A stretch of 13,493 bases of DNA from an uncultured Porphyromonadaceae bacterium (GTDB taxonomy: Bacteria > Bacteroidota > Bacteroidia > Bacteroidales > Muribaculaceae): the NCBI GenBank assembly GCA_902462525.1, contig CABQCA010000053.1, positions 1 through 13,493 of the forward strand. Reading direction: 5' to 3'. The first letter of the stretch is position 1; every line of letters begins with the position of its first letter. This document shows positions 1 to 6,255 of the stretch, piece after piece. The translations under genes and the position numbers were made by a program. The notes below the pieces were generated by a model, which saw only the letters and a program-made list of their open reading frames with translations, ran no database searches and was not told where the DNA came from.

Positions 1-70
1 CCCATTCGTCTATCGGTTAGGACGCAAGATTTTCATTCTTGAAAGAGCAGTTCGATTCTGCTATGGGCTA
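1..70 (+). tRNA. tRNA-Glu (anticodon UUC), 5' end cut by the window edge
   Basis: The cloverleaf folds by eye. The 3' acceptor strand is ATGGGCT (63-69) with discriminator A70. It pairs with a 5' strand whose first two bases lie outside the window and whose last five are CCCAT (1-5). The D arm is GTC...GAC. The anticodon stem is CAAGA/TCTTG around the loop TTTTCAT, which places TTC at the anticodon. The T arm is AGCAG/CTGCT around TTCGATT. The CCA end is not encoded, because A70 is followed by CTG. A terminator hairpin follows directly. The molecule delivers glutamate to translation. Confidence 0.95.
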
Positions 71-79
71 CTGATCGCT

Positions 80-111
80 GACTCCGTCCTTTGGGCCGGA
101 GTCATTTTTTT
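80..111 (+). terminator. Rho-independent terminator after tRNA-Glu
   Basis: A perfect 7-bp stem GACTCCG (80-86) / CGGAGTC (97-103) encloses a 10-nt loop and is followed by a run of seven T (105-111). It lies ten bases after the tRNA and only 14 bases before the next start codon. That leaves almost no room for a separate promoter for the next gene, so that promoter must overlap this region or the gene is fed by read-through. Confidence 0.85.
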
Positions 112-125
112 GATAAGACATACGT

Positions 126-740
126 ATGATCAAAAACCTTCTTTTCGATCTCGGCGGTGTTATCATGGACATAGATCGCCACAACTGCGTGGACGCCTTC
201 ACCGCCCTCGGCCTTGAAAACGCCGATTCTTACTTCGGTCTCTACTCCCAGTCGGGAATATTCAAAGCCATAGAGGACGGAAGCATGACCGTCGATGAAT
301 TCCACCGCATTCTCCGCGAAAAACTGCCGGCCGGCACCACCGACGCCCAGATCGACACCGCTTTCCAGAAATTTCTCATCGGCATTCCCGTGAACCGCCT
401 GCAGGCTCTGCGCCGGCTCCGCAACTGCGGCTACCGCATCTTCCTGCTCAGCAACACCAATGCCGTAATGTGGAACGATTTCATAGCACAGGCTTTTACA
501 GAAGAAGGTCTCACACGCGAAGACTACTTCGACGGCATCGTCACATCTTTCACGGCAAAATGTCTCAAACCATCGCCCGAGATTTTCAGCTACGCCTGCC
601 GCAAGCTTGGCATCAAACCAGAAGAGACACTCTTCTTCGATGATTCCGCCGACAACACAGCCGCTGCTCAAGCCCTCGGATTCCACACCGCCACCGTACT
701 TCCGGGCACCGAATTCACCCGATATCTGCCCGAGCAGTAA
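126..740 (+). CDS. HAD-superfamily hydrolase, subfamily IA (YihX-like phosphatase)
   Basis: This 204-residue cytosolic protein is of normal length for the family. Motif I is FDLGGVIMDID, with nucleophile Asp8. The second Asp of the usual DxD is Gly10, as in the YihX-type branch with the LGGV signature. A helical cap follows (about 15-90). Motif II is LLSN, with Ser109. Motif III is Lys148 in LKPSPEIF. Motif IV is the Asp pair 172-173 in FFDDS. Family members are Mg-dependent phosphatases of small phosphorylated metabolites; the substrate cannot be read from sequence. Its stop overlaps the ribF start (TAATG), so the two are probably translationally coupled. An inferred role in flavin phosphate metabolism, for example removing a pathway phosphate, is possible but rests on position only. 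The start is fixed by the family-typical N-terminus immediately before motif I. Confidence 0.9.
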   Translation: MIKNLLFDLGGVIMDIDRHNCVDAFTALGLENADSYFGLYSQSGIFKAIEDGSMTVDEFHRILREKLPAGTTDAQIDTAFQKFLIGIPVNRLQALRRLRNCGYRIFLLSNTNAVMWNDFIAQAFTEEGLTREDYFDGIVTSFTAKCLKPSPEIFSYACRKLGIKPEETLFFDDSADNTAAAQALGFHTATVLPGTEFTRYLPEQ

Positions 741-1639
741 TGACTACGGACAACGACCGATATATCGCTGCCGTCGGAATGTTCGACGGGCTGCACGCCG
801 GGCACCTTTTCGTGCTCGGCAAATTGCGTGCGCTCGCCGAAAGCCGCGGTCTGCGTCCGATGGTAATAAGCTTCGCCAACCATCCGGCCGAAATCCTGTC
901 ACCGGCAAAGACACCGCGACTCATAGCAGGCCCCGAAGAAAAAAAAGAACTGATACGCACTCTCGCAGGCATCGGGCGCGTAGAAATCGTTCCGTTCACC
1001 GCCGGATTCGCCGCTATGACCGCTGCAGACTTCCTTTCAAATCTCAAAAGCCGGGGTATCGGTGTCCTCGCCATGGGTTTCAACAATCACATAGGCTCCG
1101 ACAGGCTCACCGCAGCTGAAGCCTCCGCACTCGGAATCATCGACATCATCGCACTGCCGCCATGCCCCGGCGGACACGATCTCAGCAGCTCTGCTCTCCG
1201 GTGTGCCATTGAAAATGCCGATTTCGCCACCGCTGCCGCAATCCTCTCACGCCCTTATTCAATCGAAGGCACCGTCGTACCCGGCCGTCAGCTCGGCCGA
1301 AAAATAGGTTATCCGACAGCCAACATCGAAATAGAAGACGCCCAGAGGCGCCTGCTGCCCCCCGACGGCGTCTACGCCGCCGATGTAACCGTCGACAGAG
1401 ACCCGGCCGTCTACCGCGCCATGGTCAACATCGGCCGGCGACCGACCGTCGACAATTCGGCAGCGCCTCTCCGTACCATTGAGGCACATATCTTAGCCCT
1501 CAGTGCCGACCTCTATTCACGTCGCATCAGTCTCACCTTCCTCCGGCGCCTGCGCGACGAACGCCGCTTCCCCTCCATCGAAGCGCTCAAAGCGCAGCTC
1601 GCCCTCGACGCCGAAGCAGCCCGGAATACCGAGCTATAA
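740..1639 (+). CDS. ribF: Bifunctional riboflavin kinase / FAD synthetase
   Basis: This 299-residue cytosolic enzyme phosphorylates riboflavin to FMN and adenylates FMN to FAD. The N-terminal nucleotidyltransferase domain (about 8-165) shows the HxGH-type motif in GMFDGLHAGH (13-22), MGFNNHIGSDR (112-122) and SSSALR (149-154). The C-terminal riboflavin kinase domain (about 170-295) has GRKIGYPTAN (186-195), the IGRRPT turn (231-236) and TIEAHIL (246-252), where the glutamate is the family's catalytic residue. Length and domain order are those of standard bacterial RibF. The first motif has Met in place of the more common Asn or Phe before FDG, which looks like ordinary variation. The ATG overlaps the upstream HAD stop by one base. 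The gene ends seven bases before the stop of a convergent gene, and no terminator hairpin is evident there. Confidence 0.96.
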   Translation: MTTDNDRYIAAVGMFDGLHAGHLFVLGKLRALAESRGLRPMVISFANHPAEILSPAKTPRLIAGPEEKKELIRTLAGIGRVEIVPFTAGFAAMTAADFLSNLKSRGIGVLAMGFNNHIGSDRLTAAEASALGIIDIIALPPCPGGHDLSSSALRCAIENADFATAAAILSRPYSIEGTVVPGRQLGRKIGYPTANIEIEDAQRRLLPPDGVYAADVTVDRDPAVYRAMVNIGRRPTVDNSAAPLRTIEAHILALSADLYSRRISLTFLRRLRDERRFPSIEALKAQLALDAEAARNTEL

Positions 1640-1646
1640 GAGCCTG

Positions 1647-1934
1647 TTACAGTTCCGACTTTTCGGCCCGCTCCAGCAGACCGAATTTACAGACATCTGC
1701 CAGCGAAAACACCCTGATTCCATCCTTGTCTCTCAGAAAACGAATCTCTTCAGCACTGAAATCCATGCTAAGATCTTCGCTCATTTCAATTAAAGAATGC
1801 GATCCGTCATTGAAGTTCACTTTCAACACCGCCTGACTATACTGTGTCTGAATGCCAACCGACGAAAGCAACAGAAGAGCCGCACTACAGCCTATATTCT
1901 TTGCTATGTTATGTACCATTCTCAATTGTGTCAT
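1647..1934 (-). CDS. Small secreted protein with a Bacteroidota 'NDGS...LADV-KF' beta motif
   Basis: This is a 95-residue product, or 90 residues if translation starts at Met6 (position 1919). The N-terminus carries a few basic residues, then a hydrophobic stretch (CSAALLLLSSVG) that looks like a signal peptide. There is no lipobox. The mature part has the pattern LKVNFNDGS - ten or so residues - MDFSAEEIRFL - VFSLADVCKFGL. This resembles, from memory, the short strand-rich module at the N-terminus of many secreted Bacteroidales proteins, often seen as DGT...ITF...YPLSDVRKFTF and often followed by a type IX sorting domain. Here the protein ends right after the KF motif, so it is a minimal or truncated form. 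Base composition is AT-richer than its neighbours: 23 of 60 bases are G or C at 1741-1800. A TAAATTTG element just upstream supports expression. Function is unknown. Confidence 0.6.
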   Translation of the reverse strand: MTQLRMVHNIAKNIGCSAALLLLSSVGIQTQYSQAVLKVNFNDGSHSLIEMSEDLSMDFSAEEIRFLRDKDGIRVFSLADVCKFGLLERAEKSEL

Positions 1935-1942
1935 AATGTCTG

Positions 1943-1950
1943 CAAATTTA
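1943..1950 (-). promoter_or_regulatory. Possible -7 element for the small secreted gene
   Basis: On the minus strand this reads TAAATTTG, a match to the Bacteroidota -7 consensus TAnnTTTG. No clear -33 TTTG lies at the expected spacing. Transcription starting about 5-7 bases downstream would leave almost no leader before the ATG at 1934, and would favour the second ATG at 1919 as the true start. Confidence 0.35.
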
Positions 1951-2145
1951 CCATAAAATCGCGAAATCTCTACACCTACACGATAAAAAGGTATCTATGC
2001 CACAATCTATATGACATGCAATGCATAATGCACAATTATTCGTAAATCGGAGGATTAATTCCACTTGAATCAGCCATGGGGCAAACAGAAATTGCAGAGC
2101 AGGCTCTTAATTTGCAAAAACGAGTCGAGTTATCGATTTTTTTGC
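1951..2145. other. AT-rich intergenic spacer with short ATGCA repeats
   Basis: This is noncoding DNA between the divergent small secreted gene and dnaX. ATGCA occurs three times within 17 bases (2016, 2021, 2028), including the palindrome ATGCAT at 2021-2026. The reading frames crossing the spacer have no recognisable product. Apart from the flanking promoter-like elements I see no RNA gene or riboswitch fold. Confidence 0.5.
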
Positions 2146-2153
2146 TATCTTTG
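2146..2153 (+). promoter_or_regulatory. Likely -7 promoter element for dnaX and downstream genes
   Basis: TATCTTTG matches the Bacteroidota -7 consensus TAnnTTTG exactly and lies 40 bases before the dnaX ATG. The -33 side is weak: no TTTG sits 19-21 bases upstream, and the nearest, at 2111-2114, is too far. It is the only plausible promoter I see for the co-directional run that starts at 2194. Confidence 0.6.
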
Positions 2154-2193
2154 CGCTTGGCGCGACTTTCTGACGCGCCTTTTGCAATAAGAC

Positions 2194-3939
2194 ATGAAAC
2201 AATACATCGTATCGGCCCGAAAATACCGTCCCGCGACCTTCAGCAGCGTCGTAGGCCAGCAGGCGCTCACGACGACGCTAAAAAACGCCGTCGCCACCGA
2301 CCGCCTTGCCCACGCCTACCTCTTCTGCGGTTCAAGAGGTGTCGGAAAGACTTCCTGCGCACGTATTTTCGCAAAAACCATCAACTGCACGGCCCGGACG
2401 CCCGACGGCGAGGCCTGCAACCAGTGCGATTCATGTCGGCAATTCAACGAAAACCGCTCGATGAACATCATTGAGCTCGACGCCGCCTCAAACAATGGCG
2501 TCGACGACATCAAAAGCCTCATCGACCAGGTGATGGTGCCCCCCTCGACGGGCAGATACCGGGTATTCATCATCGACGAAGTGCACATGCTGTCGTCAGC
2601 GGCATTCAACGCCTTCCTCAAAACCCTCGAGGAGCCGCCGTCGTATGTGGTTTTCATTCTTGCCACCACCGAAAAGCACAAAATAATACCCACCATTCTG
2701 TCGCGATGCCAGATCTACGATTTCAACCGCATCACCATCGCCGACATGGTGGCTCACATGCAGCATGTGGCTGACAGCGAAGGCATCGATGCCGACCCTG
2801 CCGCCCTCAGCATCATAGCGCAGAAAGCCGACGGCGCAATGCGCGACGCCCTGTCGATTTTCGACCAGGTAGCAGCCTCCGGTGGCGGAAAAATCACATA
2901 TCAGGCGACTGTCGACAATCTTAACGTGCTCGACAACAGCTACTACGGACGTCTGGTCGACGCCTTCGTCCGACAGGACGTACCGGCGGCACTCCTCATC
3001 TACAAGGAGGTCCGCGACAAGGGCTTCGACTCGCAGTTCTTCATCAACGGCCTCGGCCTCTATTTCCGCGACCTCATGGTGGCTTCCGACCCATCCACTC
3101 TGCCGCTGGTCGAAGCAACCGATGAAATCCGCGCTGAAATGGCTGCCCGTGCCGCAAGACTGCATCCCACCTTCATCTATAAGGCGATGGACCTGTGCAA
3201 CAGCGCCGATTTCAACTACAGGCAGGCTTCGAACAAACAATTCCTTATCGAGTTGACGCTCATCAAGCTATGCCAACCACCCAGCCCCTCGCCCGATGAA
3301 AGCGGAAGTGACGGGGGGCAACTGAAACCGCTCATACCGCGGCCGGCCGACCGCGTGCCGCAAAGCACCGTACCGCATGCCGCACAACCCGACAGGACGC
3401 CGGCTACGGCCCCGCAGACAGTGCAGCATCTTTCGGCAGCGACTGCGGCGGCTCCCGCAGCACATCCGCAGCAGCCACAGAGGCAGTTCAGGCCAGGAGC
3501 TTTCTCGCTCAACCGCCCCGTCGCCGCAGCTCCGGCCGCAGCCCCGGCTCATGCCGGACAGGCCTCACCGGTGCGCCACACAGCCTACTCCGACGCCGAC
3601 ATGGCTTCGGCATGGCTCAAATGCACCGAGGGGTTCGTAGCACAGCCACCCCTGCACAGCACAATGTCGTCGATAGCGCCCGAGCGACGCACCGGCGATA
3701 CCTTTGCACTGCCGGTGACAAGCAGTCTCCAGACGGGACTCCTCACAGGCGTTCTGCCCGACATAACACATAAACTGCGCGACATTCTGGCCAACGACGA
3801 CATAAAGCTCGTCGTCGAGGAAAGCGAGCAAGAACTGCCGGCATCGCTGTGGACCGACGACCAGGTGATGCAGTCGGTGCTCGAACGCCACCCCAGGGTC
3901 GCCGAATTCATAACCAAGTATAAACTCCGTCTCTTATGA
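2194..3939 (+). CDS. dnaX: DNA polymerase III subunit gamma/tau
   Basis: This 581-residue AAA+ ATPase of the replication clamp loader opens the beta clamp and links core polymerases. It shows Walker A GSRGVGKT (46-53), a zinc module with Cys65, 75, 78 and 81, Walker B IIDE (126-129), sensor 1 ATTEKHK (157-163), the SRC arginine finger (Arg171) and sensor 2 GAMRDAL (214-220). The clamp-loader lid and collar region runs to about 360. An Ala/Pro/Gln-rich linker (about 361-465) follows, then a tau-type C-terminal domain ending in a basic tail. It is full length. No slippery A-rich heptamer is apparent where a short gamma form would be made, so only the long form is expected. Its stop TGA overlaps the proB start within ATGATG. 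Confidence 0.97.
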   Translation: MKQYIVSARKYRPATFSSVVGQQALTTTLKNAVATDRLAHAYLFCGSRGVGKTSCARIFAKTINCTARTPDGEACNQCDSCRQFNENRSMNIIELDAASNNGVDDIKSLIDQVMVPPSTGRYRVFIIDEVHMLSSAAFNAFLKTLEEPPSYVVFILATTEKHKIIPTILSRCQIYDFNRITIADMVAHMQHVADSEGIDADPAALSIIAQKADGAMRDALSIFDQVAASGGGKITYQATVDNLNVLDNSYYGRLVDAFVRQDVPAALLIYKEVRDKGFDSQFFINGLGLYFRDLMVASDPSTLPLVEATDEIRAEMAARAARLHPTFIYKAMDLCNSADFNYRQASNKQFLIELTLIKLCQPPSPSPDESGSDGGQLKPLIPRPADRVPQSTVPHAAQPDRTPATAPQTVQHLSAATAAAPAAHPQQPQRQFRPGAFSLNRPVAAAPAAAPAHAGQASPVRHTAYSDADMASAWLKCTEGFVAQPPLHSTMSSIAPERRTGDTFALPVTSSLQTGLLTGVLPDITHKLRDILANDDIKLVVEESEQELPASLWTDDQVMQSVLERHPRVAEFITKYKLRLL

Positions 3940-5024
3940 TGGAAAACCGTATAGTAGTCAAAATCGGCAGCAATGTGCTCACACGCCCCGACGGGTTGCT
4001 CGACATCACGCGCCTCAGCGCTCTTGTCGACCAGCTTGCCGAACTGCGCCGCAGGGGCTTCGAGCTGGTGGTGGTGTCGTCGGGTGCCGTCGCCGCAGGG
4101 CTCGGCGAGCTGCGGCGGCTGTCAGGAGCGTCGAAACTCGACCCCGTGTCGTCGCGCCAGCTGTTTTCGGCTGTCGGACAGGCAAAGCTCATCAACCGCT
4201 ACTACGACCTCTTCCGCGAGCACGGCATACACTGCGGCCAGATACTTGCCACAAAGGAGAATTTCGACCGCCGCGGTCATTATCTCAATCAGAAAAACTG
4301 CATGGAAACCATGCTCGCCCACGGCGTGGTGCCGGTAGTGAACGAAAACGACACCGTGTCGGTGACCGAACTCATGTTCACCGACAACGACGAACTATCC
4401 GGACTCATTGCAGCCATGATGGACGCAGGACGCCTGATAATCCTCAGCAACATCGACGGCCTTTACACCGGCGACCCCGCCGACCCGGCATCGGAGATAA
4501 TTCCCGTAGTTGCTGCCGACTGCGACCCGGCGGCGTTCGTCGCCGCCGGCAAATCCGCGCTCGGCCGCGGAGGCATGAAGTCGAAGTGCCGCATAGCGCG
4601 CCTTGTCGCCGCCGACGGAATCGGAGTAATCATCGCCAACGGCAAGCGCGAAAACATTCTCACCGACCTCTGCAGCGGCACACCGGTGCCGCACACCGTT
4701 TTCGAGCCGGCGCCGAAACCGGCATCAAGTCTGCGCAAGTGGATAGCCCACAGCGGCTCGTTCGCAAAAGGGTCGCTGCGAGTCAACAGCGGCGCCGCCG
4801 AAGCACTGCTTCGCCAGCGCGGAGTAAGCCTGCTCGCTGTCGGAGTCGAGGCAGTCGACGGCGATTTCGACGCCGACGACATAGTATCTGTTTCTTCGCC
4901 CTCGGGCGACATCATCGGCTGGGGACGCGTAAGCGTCGACGCACGCACCGCTGCCGCCATGCTCGGCAAAAACGGCGGAAAACCGCTTATCCACGCCGAC
5001 TACATCTACATAAATGAACTCTGA
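3936..5024 (+). CDS. proB: Glutamate 5-kinase with C-terminal PUA domain
   Basis: This 362-residue enzyme makes gamma-glutamyl phosphate from glutamate and ATP, the first and normally proline-inhibited step of proline synthesis. The amino-acid kinase domain (about 5-250) shows VKIGSNVLT (8-16), SSGAVAAG (48-55), NEND (136-139), LSNIDGLYTGDP (170-181) and GRGGMKSK (210-217). A PUA domain follows (about 268-345), as in the long ProB form. Tandem start codons ATGATG sit on the dnaX stop. Either ATG (3936 or 3939) could serve and they differ by one Met, so translation is probably coupled to dnaX. The 3' end overlaps proA by 11 bases, consistent with equal synthesis of the two partner enzymes. Confidence 0.96.
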   Translation: MMENRIVVKIGSNVLTRPDGLLDITRLSALVDQLAELRRRGFELVVVSSGAVAAGLGELRRLSGASKLDPVSSRQLFSAVGQAKLINRYYDLFREHGIHCGQILATKENFDRRGHYLNQKNCMETMLAHGVVPVVNENDTVSVTELMFTDNDELSGLIAAMMDAGRLIILSNIDGLYTGDPADPASEIIPVVAADCDPAAFVAAGKSALGRGGMKSKCRIARLVAADGIGVIIANGKRENILTDLCSGTPVPHTVFEPAPKPASSLRKWIAHSGSFAKGSLRVNSGAAEALLRQRGVSLLAVGVEAVDGDFDADDIVSVSSPSGDIIGWGRVSVDARTAAAMLGKNGGKPLIHADYIYINEL

Positions 5025-6255
5025 AATGTTTGAAAATTCCCGTATAGCCGCCGGCGAAACCGCCGCTCTCGGCACAACAACAACCGATGCGGTCCTTGCA
5101 GCCGTTGCCGACGCCGTCGAAGTTCGCGCCGACGAACTTCTCGCGGCAAATGCTCTCGACTGCAACGCCCTCGACTCTTCCGACCCCCGCTACGACAGGC
5201 TTCTTCTCACACACGACCGTATCGCCGGCATCGCCGCAGGCATGCGCGCCGTCGCCGACCTCCCATCGCCCGTAGGTCAGACCCTCGAAACCATAGTGCG
5301 GCCCAACGGCATGACTATCCGCAAAGTAGCCGTGCCCTTCGGCGTGATAGGCGTTATTTTCGAAGCCCGGCCCAACGTAATATTCGACGTCTTCGCTCTA
5401 TGCTTCAAGGCCGGAAGCGCCTGTGTGCTCAAAGGCGGACACGAAGCGGCGCGCACAAACACCGTGGCCGCCGCCATAATCCGCGACGCTCTTGCCGGCT
5501 GCGGAGTGAACCCCGACGCCCTTGTGCTCATGCCCTCCGACCACGAAGCCGCCCTGCACATGCTCCGCGCACGCGGCGAAATCGACCTGATCATACCACG
5601 CGGCTCTCGACGGCTCATCGAAATGGTGCGCGAAAACGCTCTTGTGCCGGTTATCGAAACCGGCGCCGGGGTGTGCCACACCTACTTCCACACCTCGGGC
5701 GACATAGCCACCGGTCGCGACATCATATTCAATGCCAAGACACGCCGGCCGGGCGTATGCAACGCCCTCGACTGTCTCGTAGTGGACCGCAGCCGTCTAT
5801 CCGATCTGCCGGCCATATGCTACCACCTGGCCGACAAAAATGTGGAAATATACGCCGACGACGAGGCCTATGCGGCCCTCGAAGGCGCATACCCATTCCT
5901 GAAACATGCCCAAGAAAGCGATTTCGGCCGCGAATGGCTCGACTACAAACTGTCGGTCCGGACCGTCAGCGGTCTCGACGAAGCCATAGCCTTCATAAGC
6001 GAACACACTTCGCACCACAGCGAATGTATAATTGCCGAAAACGTTGAAGCGTCCCGCACTTTCCTGCAGCGAATCGACGCCGCTTGCGTCTACGCCAACG
6101 TATCCACGGCATTTACCGACGGTGCCCAGTTCGGATTCGGCGCCGAAATAGGCATATCCACTCAAAAACTGCACGCACGCGGGCCTATGGCGCTCCGCGA
6201 AATCTGCACTTATAAATATCTGATAACAGGCGCCGGCCAAACACGACAGTCATGA
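5014..6255 (+). CDS. proA: Glutamate-5-semialdehyde dehydrogenase (gamma-glutamyl phosphate reductase)
   Basis: This 413-residue NADPH-dependent enzyme of the aldehyde dehydrogenase fold reduces gamma-glutamyl phosphate to the semialdehyde, the second step of proline synthesis. It contains GVIFEARPNV (113-122), the LKGGHEA loop (139-145), the PRGS segment (195-198), ETGAGVCH (215-222) and the catalytic Cys249 within RRPGVCNALD. Length matches the family. The ATG at 5014 lies inside the end of proB. A second in-frame ATG at 5026, one base after the proB stop, is an equally possible start and would remove four residues. The stop overlaps the next gene as ATGA. Confidence 0.96.
   Translation: MNSEMFENSRIAAGETAALGTTTTDAVLAAVADAVEVRADELLAANALDCNALDSSDPRYDRLLLTHDRIAGIAAGMRAVADLPSPVGQTLETIVRPNGMTIRKVAVPFGVIGVIFEARPNVIFDVFALCFKAGSACVLKGGHEAARTNTVAAAIIRDALAGCGVNPDALVLMPSDHEAALHMLRARGEIDLIIPRGSRRLIEMVRENALVPVIETGAGVCHTYFHTSGDIATGRDIIFNAKTRRPGVCNALDCLVVDRSRLSDLPAICYHLADKNVEIYADDEAYAALEGAYPFLKHAQESDFGREWLDYKLSVRTVSGLDEAIAFISEHTSHHSECIIAENVEASRTFLQRIDAACVYANVSTAFTDGAQFGFGAEIGISTQKLHARGPMALREICTYKYLITGAGQTRQS

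Noticed and set aside
2016..2032. ATGCA triplet repeats as a CRISPR or iteron array
   Set aside because: There are three 5-base copies in 17 bases with no spacers and no replication gene beside them. Short AT-rich repetition is the simpler reading.
1503..2045. Two plus-strand frames (1503-1793 and 1797-2045) across the ribF 3' end and the AT-rich spacer
   Set aside because: They are opposite the small secreted gene or out of frame with ribF, and show no signal peptide, domain or promoter of their own.
2194..3939. Programmed frameshift in dnaX that would make a short gamma subunit
   Set aside because: The only notable A-run (2280-2285) lies near codon 30, far too early. No slippery heptamer with a following hairpin is apparent near the linker.
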